From: DATHYU01 sp033722675
Lineage (GTDB): Bacteria; Actinomycetota; Acidimicrobiia; Spongiisociales; UBA11373
Direction of reading: 5' to 3'
NCBI GenBank assembly: GCA_033722675.1
Contig: JAWVYO010000076.1
Coordinates: 1-11,376, forward strand
Length of the DNA stretch: 11,376 nt
Shown here: positions 6,506 through 11,376 of the stretch, one piece after another
Numbering within the stretch: position 1 is the stretch's first letter
How the letters are laid out: each line of letters starts with the position of its first letter
Position numbers and translations under genes: made by a program
The notes under the pieces: generated by a model
Database searches by the model: none
What the model saw: the letters and a program-made list of their open reading frames with translations, nothing else
Told to the model about the DNA's origin: nothing

Positions 6506-6526
6506 TAGCCTCGGGCCGGGGAGGGG
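6506..6526 (+). promoter_or_regulatory. Possible -10 box and ribosome-binding site of the pentapeptide-repeat gene
   Basis: TAGCCT (6506-6511) fits a TANNNT -10 box, and GGGGAGGGG (6518-6526) is a strong Shine-Dalgarno sequence three bases before the ATG at 6530. The resulting leader would be short, about 10-12 bases. No -35 is recognisable. Confidence 0.4.
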
Positions 6527-6529
6527 CAC

Positions 6530-7285
6530 ATGGGTCCGTTGGTCATCGGTGTCGCGGCGGCCGTCGTGGTGCTGGCGTGGGCGGTTCGCCGGCGCCGGTG
6601 GACGGGCTTCGAGGGCAAGACGCTGTGGGACTGGATGTCGCTGCTCGCCGTCCCGGTGCTCCTGGCCGCGGGTGCCGGGCTCATCAACCTCGGGCAGAAC
6701 CGGCTGGCGGACGCCCGTGCCGAGGAGTCCGCGGTCCAGGCGTACTTCGGCCGGATCAGCGTCCTCGTGCTGTCCGACGGGGACACGACGGCGACCGACG
6801 CCATCGGGAGCGCCCAGACGGCCGCCGTCCTCCGGACCGTCTCCGGCGAGCGGGCCGGCCGGATCCTCCTGTTCCTCGACGAGATGGACCTGCTGGCCCG
6901 CTACGACGTGAGCTACGAGGGGCTCGATCTCCGCAGCGCGGAGCTGAAGGACGTCGACCTCGCCGGCGCCGAGTTCGAGGACGCCGACCTCGCCGGCGCC
7001 GACCTCGAGGGCGCGAACCTCGCCGGTGCCGACTTCGAGGGGGCCAATCTCTCCGGAGCCGACCTCAAGGACGCCGTCCTCTCGGGGGCGAGTTTCGAGG
7101 ACGCCGAGCTCGGGCGGGCACTCCTGGACCACGCAGACCTCCGTGGTGCCGATCTCCGCGAGGTGCGCGGCCTGTCCGCCGCGAGGCTGGCCGAGGCGTG
7201 CTTCGACGCCACGACGCTCCTGCCCGACGGGCTCGGGGACGTCGGGGCCGATCCGGACGCGTGCACGGGGAGCGCCGAGGACTGA
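6530..7285 (+). CDS. Membrane-anchored pentapeptide-repeat protein
   Basis: A 251-residue protein in three parts. Residues 3-19 and 36-54 are two hydrophobic membrane helices separated by a basic RRRRW loop. Residues 55-130 are a helical linker. Residues 131-211 are about 16 pentapeptide repeats of the A(D/N)LxG type (for example GADLE GANLA GADFE), which fold as a right-handed quadrilateral beta-helix. A short tail with two cysteines (224, 245) follows. Free pentapeptide-repeat proteins such as MfpA/Qnr mimic DNA and bind gyrase. This one is tethered to the membrane and its repeat helix is short, so gyrase protection should not be assumed. The run is notably acidic (Asp/Glu at many outward positions). 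The start is set by the strong ribosome-binding site. It is convergent with the tetR gene, with only six bases between the two stops. Function unknown. Confidence 0.88.
   Translation: MGPLVIGVAAAVVVLAWAVRRRRWTGFEGKTLWDWMSLLAVPVLLAAGAGLINLGQNRLADARAEESAVQAYFGRISVLVLSDGDTTATDAIGSAQTAAVLRTVSGERAGRILLFLDEMDLLARYDVSYEGLDLRSAELKDVDLAGAEFEDADLAGADLEGANLAGADFEGANLSGADLKDAVLSGASFEDAELGRALLDHADLRGADLREVRGLSAARLAEACFDATTLLPDGLGDVGADPDACTGSAED
6962..7111 (+). repeat. Five 30-base units encoding paired pentapeptides
   Basis: Within the pentapeptide region the DNA repeats with a 30-base period, in units beginning at 6962, 6992, 7022, 7052 and 7082. Each encodes a decapeptide such as AGADLEGANL. The first three units are most alike, suggesting growth by duplication of a ten-residue block; the outer ones have diverged. 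Confidence 0.7.
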
Positions 7286-7291
7286 CCCGGC

Positions 7292-7942
7292 CTATCCGTC
7301 TCGGAGCCGGCGGATCCCGTCGATGATGAGGTCGAGGCCGAAGCGGAACTCGATCGCGTAGTCCCAGCCGTTCTCCATGGCGTGCCTCGTCGCCTCCGTG
7401 AGGTGCGGGAACGCCTCGGCCATCTGCTCCAGCAGGTCGGTCCCCACCTCGTCGAGGGAGTCGGCGTCGTCGAAGGGGAGGGCGAGCTCCTGGAGGATGA
7501 AGCCGAAGATGTAGGCGTCCACGATCGAGAAGGCGCGGACGGCGGCCTCGATGTCGAAGCCGGCTTCGAGCATGCTGCCGAGCACCGCGTCGTAGTAGGC
7601 GAGCCGGTTCGGGCTCGAGTTCGCCGAGCGCTGTTCGAGGAGCCCCATCGCCCAGGGGTGGCGACGGAACACGTCACGGGCCGAGGCGGCCCGTCTGAGG
7701 ATCGCCTCGTCCCAGTCGTCGCCCGGGCGGGGGAGGTCCATCTCCTCGATCACGTGCTCGACGAGGCCGTCGAGGAGGGCGTCCTTGTTCGTCACGTGGT
7801 TGTAGAGGGACATCGCTTCCACCCCCAGTTCGCCGCCGAGGCGGCGCATGCTGAGGGCTGCGATCCCGTCGGCGTCCGCGACGGCGATCGCGGCGGTGAG
7901 GATCCGCTCTCGGCTGAGCGGTGCGCGATCGTCGGCCGACAT
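7292..7942 (-). CDS. TetR/AcrR-family repressor
   Basis: A 216-residue TetR-family regulator. The N-terminal DNA-binding domain is clear: RERILTAAIAVADADGIAAL, then the helix-turn-helix around MRRLGGELGVEAMSLYNHVTNKDALLDGL (32-60). The C-terminal half is an all-helical ligand and dimer domain of the TetR_C type with no recognisable ligand signature. The ATG at 7942 was chosen because GGGGAG lies five bases upstream. A GTG at 7963 would add seven residues, but it sits against the operator and lacks a ribosome-binding site. The gene is divergent from an MDR oxidoreductase, and two identical 15-base palindromes lie between them, one also covering the regulator's own -10 (TATACT, 7977-7982, minus strand). 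It very likely represses both the neighbouring operon and itself. The inducer is unknown. Confidence 0.92.
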   Translation of the reverse strand: MSADDRAPLSRERILTAAIAVADADGIAALSMRRLGGELGVEAMSLYNHVTNKDALLDGLVEHVIEEMDLPRPGDDWDEAILRRAASARDVFRRHPWAMGLLEQRSANSSPNRLAYYDAVLGSMLEAGFDIEAAVRAFSIVDAYIFGFILQELALPFDDADSLDEVGTDLLEQMAEAFPHLTEATRHAMENGWDYAIEFRFGLDLIIDGIRRLRDG

Positions 7943-7956
7943 GTGTGCTCCCCGTC

Positions 7957-7986
7957 TTGACACTACTTACAGCGTAAGTATAGGAT
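7957..7986 (+). promoter_or_regulatory. Consensus promoter of the oxidoreductase operon
   Basis: TTGACA (7957-7962), a perfect -35, is followed by 18 bases and TAGGAT (7981-7986), a good -10. The 18-base spacer is almost wholly filled by operator copy 1 (7964-7980). Repressor and RNA polymerase would therefore compete for the same face of DNA. Transcription would begin near 7993, leaving a leader of about 43 bases that contains operator copy 2. Confidence 0.75.
7964..7980. promoter_or_regulatory. TetR operator, copy 1
   Basis: TACTTACAGCGTAAGTA is an inverted repeat with two perfect 7-base arms around AGC. It lies between the -35 and -10 of the oxidoreductase promoter and overlaps the minus-strand -10 TATACT (7977-7982) of tetR. 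Site size and symmetry fit a TetR dimer. Confidence 0.8.
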
Positions 7987-8000
7987 GCCGATCACGCAAG

Positions 8001-8015
8001 ACTTACAGCGTAAGT
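8001..8015. promoter_or_regulatory. TetR operator, copy 2
   Basis: ACTTACAGCGTAAGT is identical to the 15-base core of copy 1, including the AGC centre, with its centre 36 bases away. It falls in the predicted leader of the oxidoreductase transcript and upstream of tetR's -10. Identity of the asymmetric centre as well as the arms suggests duplication of the site. Confidence 0.78.
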
Positions 8016-8035
8016 ACCCGCCAGAGAGGACCGAC

Positions 8036-9004
8036 ATGCACGCCGTGGCACACACCGAGTTCAGCACCCCCGATCGCGCCCTCCGGCTCGTCGACATCGA
8101 GATCCCGCCACCGGGTGCCGGCGAGGTGCGCATCGCCGTTCGGGCCGCAGCGGTCGGCAAGGGGGATTGGCTCGTCGCCACGGGGGTCCCCTACCTCGCC
8201 CGCCCGATGTACGGGATCCGGCGTCCCAAGGAGCCGGTCGCGGGCCTCGAGTTCGCCGGTGTCGTCGACGTCGTCGGTGAGGGCGTACACGACGTGGAAC
8301 CGGGAACCGAGGTCTTCGGGTGGGGGAGCGGCGCCTTCGCTGAGTTCGTCGTCGTACCGGCCGACCAGGTCGCCCCGAAGCCCGAGGGCGTCGGGTTCGA
8401 CGAGGCGGCGGCCGTGCCGGTCTCGGGCTTCACCGCCCTCCAGGCGCTGCGTGACGTGGCGGGCCTCCAGCAGGGCCAGCGCGTCCTCGTCATCGGAGCC
8501 TCCGGTGGCGTCGGTTCCTTCGCCATCCAGATCGCCAACGGCCTCGGCGCCGAGGTGACCGGTGTGGCGAGCACCCCCAACGTTGGCTTCGTTCGGTCGC
8601 TCGGAGCCGACCACGTGGTCGACTACACGGTCGAGGAGGTGACCGAGGGCGACCGGCGCTTCGACGTGATCGTCGACATCGCCGGCAATCGGTCGATCCG
8701 GTCGCTGCGGCGGATCCTGGAGCCCGGCGGCACCCTGGTGATCGTCGGGGGCTCCGGCGGCCGCTGGACCATGGGCTATGGCCGCACGATCCGGGCGGTC
8801 GTCACCTCGCCCTTCGTGCGTCAGCGTCTTCGCACGCTCATCTCGAAGCCCAATGCCGAGGACCTCGGCGTCCTTGCCGGACTCATGTCGTCGGGATCGG
8901 TCGCTGCGGCCGTCGGGCAGCGCTTCGCCCTCGTCGACGCTCCCGCCGCCGTCGATCTCGTCGGTACCGGGCGCAGTCGCGGCAAGACCGTCGTCACCGT
9001 CTGA
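8036..9004 (+). CDS. NAD(P)H-dependent MDR oxidoreductase, zinc-free quinone reductase-like
   Basis: A medium-chain dehydrogenase/reductase of 322 residues. Residues 1-120 form the GroES-like catalytic domain (PGAGEVRIAVRAAAVGKGDW, and the conserved VAGLEFAGVV at 68-77). Residues 145-280 form the Rossmann domain with VLVIGASGGVGSFAIQIA (150-167), the nucleotide-binding loop of the quinone-oxidoreductase branch. There is no cysteine in the whole protein, so neither the catalytic nor the structural zinc site exists, as expected for quinone or enone reductases. The ATG at 8036 follows AGAGAGG at 8023-8029. An upstream ATG at 7985 would make the reading frame run through operator copy 2 and is rejected. 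The gene is the first target of the divergent TetR and is followed after 29 bases by a DUF4386 gene. Substrate unknown; a reactive carbonyl or quinone is a reasonable guess. Confidence 0.92.
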   Translation: MHAVAHTEFSTPDRALRLVDIEIPPPGAGEVRIAVRAAAVGKGDWLVATGVPYLARPMYGIRRPKEPVAGLEFAGVVDVVGEGVHDVEPGTEVFGWGSGAFAEFVVVPADQVAPKPEGVGFDEAAAVPVSGFTALQALRDVAGLQQGQRVLVIGASGGVGSFAIQIANGLGAEVTGVASTPNVGFVRSLGADHVVDYTVEEVTEGDRRFDVIVDIAGNRSIRSLRRILEPGGTLVIVGGSGGRWTMGYGRTIRAVVTSPFVRQRLRTLISKPNAEDLGVLAGLMSSGSVAAAVGQRFALVDAPAAVDLVGTGRSRGKTVVTV

Positions 9005-9033
9005 ATCGCGATCCGTCCGAGAGGAGCACTCCC

Positions 9034-9753
9034 ATGACCACCGCAACGAACCCCGCCCGGTTGGCCCGATCGATCGGCGTCCTCTATCTGATCCTGTTCG
9101 TGCTCGGGCCGATGGCCTTCCTCGTGGGGAAGTCGGGGCTGTTCGACAGCACCGACGCGTCGGCGACGTTCTCGTACGTCGTCGACAGCGAGTCGACCGT
9201 CCGCATCGGAATGACGGCCGAAGCCCTCGTCGTCGTCATCGAGGTCGTCGCCTCGGCGATGCTGTACGTCCTGTTCCGGGCGGTGAGCCGGCATCTGTCC
9301 ATGGCAGCCATGCTCGCCCGCTTCGGGCAGGCGGTCGTCCAGGCGATCAACCTCCTCTGGGGGGCCCTCGCCCTCGGCCTGGTGGGCGGCGCCGGCTATC
9401 TGGCGGCGTTCGACCAGGGGCAGCTCGACGCCCTCACGCAGCTGTTCATGGACACGAACGGATTCATGATCCACGTCTGGGGCATCCTCTTCGGCCTCCA
9501 CCTCGCGTTGCTCGCCTGGCTGGTCCACCGTTCGGGCTTCCTGCCGCCCCGGATCGGGTGGCTGCTGGGCGCCGCGTCGGTGGGCTACCTCGCCGAGGGC
9601 TTCGGGGCGATCCTCGCTCCGGGGTCCGCCGACGTCCTGGCGACCCTCGTGCTGATCCTGGCGATCCCCGGCGAGCTCGTCTTCGCCGTCTGGCTCCTCG
9701 TCAAAGGGGTGGACGAGGCGGCGTGGCGGGAGGGAGCAGCGGTCGCCGTCTGA
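9034..9753 (+). CDS. DUF4386-family integral membrane protein
   Basis: A 239-residue membrane protein with about six hydrophobic segments, near 13-32, 60-82, 95-124, 144-165, 172-194 and 201-224. The N-terminal ARLARSIGVLYLILFVLGP, the helix with HVWGILFGLHLALLAWLVHRSGFLP and the following PRIGWLLGAASVGYL match the uncharacterised DUF4386 family as I know it. No catalytic motif is seen and no member has an established function to my knowledge. GAGAGGAG (9020-9027) precedes the ATG at 9034 by six bases. Only 29 bases separate it from the oxidoreductase gene, so both should be transcribed from the TetR-controlled promoter. The pairing hints at a small induced response unit, the enzyme acting in the cytosol and this protein in the membrane. 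Confidence 0.85.
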   Translation: MTTATNPARLARSIGVLYLILFVLGPMAFLVGKSGLFDSTDASATFSYVVDSESTVRIGMTAEALVVVIEVVASAMLYVLFRAVSRHLSMAAMLARFGQAVVQAINLLWGALALGLVGGAGYLAAFDQGQLDALTQLFMDTNGFMIHVWGILFGLHLALLAWLVHRSGFLPPRIGWLLGAASVGYLAEGFGAILAPGSADVLATLVLILAIPGELVFAVWLLVKGVDEAAWREGAAVAV

Positions 9754-9806
9754 TCGACCGCCTCGGTGCGTGGGCCGGCAACGGGGGGTTCGGCAGCACT
9801 CCGATT

Positions 9807-9828
9807 CGTATTCCTCACAAAGAATATG
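9807..9828. promoter_or_regulatory. Probable ArsR operator
   Basis: CGTATTC (9807-9813) and GAATATG (9822-9828) form an inverted repeat matching at six of seven positions around an 8-base spacer, ending directly before the -10 box of the arsR gene. AT-rich inverted repeats of this kind are the usual binding sites of autoregulated ArsR-family proteins, and this one stands out in a very GC-rich region. Confidence 0.6.
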
Positions 9829-9834
9829 TAGGGT
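9829..9834 (+). promoter_or_regulatory. -10 box for a leaderless arsR mRNA
   Basis: TAGGGT is seven bases before the GTG at 9842, the same hexamer and spacing as before the uracil-DNA glycosylase. A weak -35 (TTCGTA, 9805-9810) is 18 bases upstream and lies within the inverted repeat, so a bound repressor would cover the promoter. Confidence 0.55.
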
Positions 9835-9841
9835 GGTGGAC

Positions 9842-10174
9842 GTGGCCGATGCAACGTTCGTGCTCGACGCCCTCGGCGAGGCCTCCCGGCGTCATCTCCT
9901 GGAGCTCTTGCATGAGCGCGGCGAGTCGACCGTGTCGGAGCTCGTCGGCGCCTCGGAGATGCGACAACCGCAGGTCTCGAAGCACCTGAAGGTCCTCCGT
10001 GAGGCGTCCCTCGTCGCCGTCCGACCCGAGGGTCGGCATCGTTACTACCGACTCGACGGCCGCGGGCTGGAGACCGCACACGCCTGGTTCTCGTCGTTCG
10101 AGGACGTGTGGCGATCCCGCTTCGACGCCCTCGACGAGCTCGTGTCGACCAACCATGAGGAGCACCAGCCATGA
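9842..10174 (+). CDS. ArsR-family transcriptional regulator
   Basis: A 110-residue winged-helix regulator. The DNA-binding helices are VSELVGASEMRQPQVSKHLK (31-50), followed by the wing RPEGRHRYYRLD (61-72). It contains no cysteine, so the ELCVCDL-type metal site of ArsR/SmtB sensors is missing. The sequence instead fits the ArsR branch usually found beside SRPBCC proteins. The GTG at 9842 was chosen because a TAGGGT box is seven bases upstream, there is no ribosome-binding site, and homology begins at once (ADATFVLDALGEASRRHLLELL). A longer reading back to 9770 would translate through the operator and promoter. The stop overlaps the next start by four bases (ATGA). It is expected to repress its own two-gene operon; the signal is unknown. 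Confidence 0.9.
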   Translation: MADATFVLDALGEASRRHLLELLHERGESTVSELVGASEMRQPQVSKHLKVLREASLVAVRPEGRHRYYRLDGRGLETAHAWFSSFEDVWRSRFDALDELVSTNHEEHQP

Positions 10175-10701
10175 CCGTCCATCCCGATGACCTGTCGACG
10201 CTGGGCGCCCGGAGGGGGTCACTGTCGTTCGACCTGAGCGAGGACGGATCGTCCTATCGGTGCGTCCGCATCTTCGGCGCGGAGCCCGACCGCGTCTTCC
10301 GCGCCTTCACGGAACCCGAGGACGTCCGGGCGTGGTTCCCGGCGGGAGCACCACCCGGCTCCGAGATGACCGTGTGTGAGTCGGACCCGGTGGTCGGCGG
10401 CCGATACCACTACGTGATGCTGATCCCCGAGCACGGGGAGATGGCCTGGCACGGCAGGTACACCCGCGTGGACCGGCCGGTCCGTATCGACGCCGAGGAG
10501 TGGTTCGTGATGGGAGATGGCGATCCCGTCGGTCCGCCGGCCTCGCAGACACTCACCTTCGAGCCGATGCCCACCGGCCTCACCGTCATGACGATGCGGG
10601 TCGACATGCCCGAGGCCGTGGATCCCGACACGTTCATGGAACAGTCGGCGGCCGGACTGGACGCGTCACTCGCTGCGATGGACGAACTCGTCTCCGACTG
10701 A
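10171..10701 (+). CDS. SRPBCC/AHSA1-domain protein
   Basis: A 176-residue cytosolic protein of the START-like superfamily, AHSA1 (Aha1 C-terminal-like) branch. The hallmark helix is seen as PDRVFRAFTEPEDVRAWFPA (39-58), followed by GGRYHYVMLIPEHGEMAWHGRYTRVD for the central strands. The end of the domain is the long helix QSAAGLDASLAAMDELV. This fold makes a hydrophobic cavity that binds small ligands in many relatives, but members next to ArsR genes have no settled function. The start overlaps the arsR stop by four bases, so the pair is translationally coupled and presumably co-regulated through the inverted repeat at 9807-9828. It may bind the compound to which the regulator responds; that is inference only. 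Confidence 0.9.
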   Translation: MTVHPDDLSTLGARRGSLSFDLSEDGSSYRCVRIFGAEPDRVFRAFTEPEDVRAWFPAGAPPGSEMTVCESDPVVGGRYHYVMLIPEHGEMAWHGRYTRVDRPVRIDAEEWFVMGDGDPVGPPASQTLTFEPMPTGLTVMTMRVDMPEAVDPDTFMEQSAAGLDASLAAMDELVSD

Positions 10702-10727
10702 GGGCACCGCCGTCGATCGGCCGGTTC

Positions 10728-10743
10728 GGCGTTCGGCGACGCC
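10728..10743. terminator. Weak hairpin between convergent genes
   Basis: GGCGTTCGGCGACGCC can form a five-pair stem with a six-base loop in the 75-base gap between the convergent SRPBCC and membrane-protein genes. There is no T-tract on either side. It could help termination, but stems of this size are common in such GC-rich DNA. Confidence 0.2.
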
Positions 10744-10776
10744 CTCCCCGACGAAGAACTCGCCGGCGACGGAGGT

Positions 10777-11133
10777 TCACTCGGCGGTGAAGGCGAGGGA
10801 GGCGAGGCCGACGAGCAGCGGAACCTGGGCCACGCGGATGAGGATTCCCCAGATCTCGAAACGCGGGTCTCGCCGCGAAGCGAGGCTGAAGTACATCACG
10901 ATGATGAGGGCGAGGCCGCCCGCCCCCACGATCCAGATCCACCGCTCGTCCCAGAGCACGCCGACGACCGCGCCGACGGCGAACACCACCGTGGCTGCGA
11001 TGCCGAACGCCCGCTGCTCTTCGGGGGTGATTCGGCCGAGCGAGACGACGTTCGTGCCGATGAGGGCGTACAAGAGTGCGGTCACGCCGGCCAGGCCGAC
11101 GACCGTCCATCTGATGAGTTCTCGCGCATCCAT
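10777..11133 (-). CDS. Small four-helix membrane protein
   Basis: A hypothetical integral membrane protein of 118 residues with four hydrophobic segments near 9-28, 43-61, 66-86 and 93-114, joined by short charged loops (LGRITPEEQRAFG, WDERW, SRRDPRFE). There is no signal peptide beyond the first helix and no catalytic motif. I do not recognise a named family. The ATG at 11133 gives a natural start (MDARELIRWTVVGLAG). No strong ribosome-binding site precedes it, and GAATCT six bases upstream on the minus strand is only a weak -10 candidate. It is convergent with the SRPBCC gene and lies 90 bases downstream of the HNH endonuclease fragment on the same strand. Confidence 0.75.
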   Translation of the reverse strand: MDARELIRWTVVGLAGVTALLYALIGTNVVSLGRITPEEQRAFGIAATVVFAVGAVVGVLWDERWIWIVGAGGLALIIVMYFSLASRRDPRFEIWGILIRVAQVPLLVGLASLAFTAE

Positions 11134-11223
11134 GATTCGAGATTCGGGTCCCCGTGGTGAGCGCGCCAGGGCACGACGGCCCGATCGCGGAGCAGATCGA
11201 GGATCGTGGCGATGCGTCCCTCC

Positions 11224-11376
11224 TCAGGCGGCGGAGTGGGGTGGGGGTGCTCGGCGGCGGAGTCGGCCGGCCTGGTGGTCGCGGCGGGTCTTGGCGGGGT
11301 GGCAGGTGTCTTCGCAGCGGAGGCGGCTGTTGGACAGCGAGGTGGGTCCGCCGGCGGCGTGGGGAATGTCGTGGTC
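11224..11376 (-). CDS. C-terminal end of an HNH endonuclease, cut by the window edge
   Basis: The last 50 codons of a minus-strand gene enter from the right edge and stop at TGA (11224-11226). The visible part is an HNH nuclease motif: DHDIPHAAGGPTSLSN, where the first His follows Asp and the Asn closes the loop, then RLRCEDTCHPAKT with the Cys and final His-x-x-Lys. The remainder is an arginine/proline-rich tail. The arrangement resembles the C-terminal HNH domain of the actinobacterial DUF222-HNH proteins, which often occur in many copies per genome, but the DUF222 part lies outside the window. The CEDTCHPAK segment has one more residue than the common CxxHHxxK, so activity is uncertain. 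The reading frame has no internal stop. Confidence 0.75.
   Translation of the reverse strand, partial: DHDIPHAAGGPTSLSNSRLRCEDTCHPAKTRRDHQAGRLRRRAPPPHSAA

Noticed and set aside
7286..7320. Terminator hairpin between the convergent pentapeptide-repeat and tetR genes
   Set aside because: Only a five-pair CCGGC/GCCGG match with a long loop and no T-tract; not above background at this GC content.
6292..7326. A 344-codon plus-strand frame containing MTEGGVA and running over the pentapeptide-repeat gene
   Set aside because: It is an out-of-frame shadow; the fumC-like peptide arises only from the 23-base DNA repeat.
7943..7963. Start of tetR at GTG 7963
   Set aside because: It abuts operator copy 1 with no ribosome-binding site, whereas ATG 7942 has GGGGAG at good spacing.
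7985..8035. Start of the oxidoreductase at ATG 7985
   Set aside because: It would overlap the -10 box and translate through operator copy 2; the residues are not family-like and there is no ribosome-binding site.
11134..11223. Gene or promoter in the gap between the membrane protein and the HNH fragment
   Set aside because: A short tandem GATTCGA/GATTCGG and a weak GAATCT box are present, but nothing strong enough to call.

Overview
This is a high-GC window (roughly 70% by eye) with actinobacterial gene style: dense ATGA overlaps, GTG starts and -10 boxes of TANNNT form lying 7-8 bases before start codons (leaderless mRNAs). Class II fumarase, a SufD/Rieske/SufC cluster, a family 5 uracil-DNA glycosylase and an HNH endonuclease tail all fit an actinobacterium. 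I lean towards Acidimicrobiia, but that is an inference from overall style and not proven here. No tRNA, rRNA, CRISPR array or insertion sequence was seen.

Layout. 1-248: the 5' end of a minus-strand gene with its promoter, then a three-unit 12-base tandem repeat carrying DnaA-box-like sequences. 249-938: Fe-S uracil-DNA glycosylase. 972-3342: sufD, a Rieske ferredoxin and sufC, coupled by 4-base overlaps and driven by a promoter whose -35 overlaps the glycosylase stop. 3371-5871: a small membrane protein that appears to start at CTG, an alpha/beta hydrolase and fumC, the last two overlapping by 4 bases. 5988-6401: a cupin. 6530-7285: a membrane-anchored pentapeptide-repeat protein. 7292-9753: a TetR regulator divergent from an MDR oxidoreductase and a DUF4386 membrane protein, with two copies of a 15-base palindrome between them. 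9842-10701: an ArsR regulator overlapping an AHSA1/SRPBCC protein, with its own inverted repeat. 10777-11133 (minus): a four-helix membrane protein. 11224-11376 (minus): the C-terminal end of an HNH endonuclease cut by the window edge.

How they work together. The first block concerns iron-sulfur clusters: SufC/SufD belong to the cluster scaffold, and the neighbouring glycosylase and Rieske protein each bind a cluster. sufB, sufS and sufU are absent from the window. fumC is a TCA-cycle enzyme. The right half holds two compact regulator-plus-target units (TetR with MDR and DUF4386; ArsR with SRPBCC) whose operators can be read directly. Most genes are ordinary. The most informative signals are regulatory: the TetR operator placed exactly between a consensus -35 and -10, the leaderless promoters, the CTG start with its leader look-alike, and a 23-base copy of the fumC tail in the spacer after the cupin gene.
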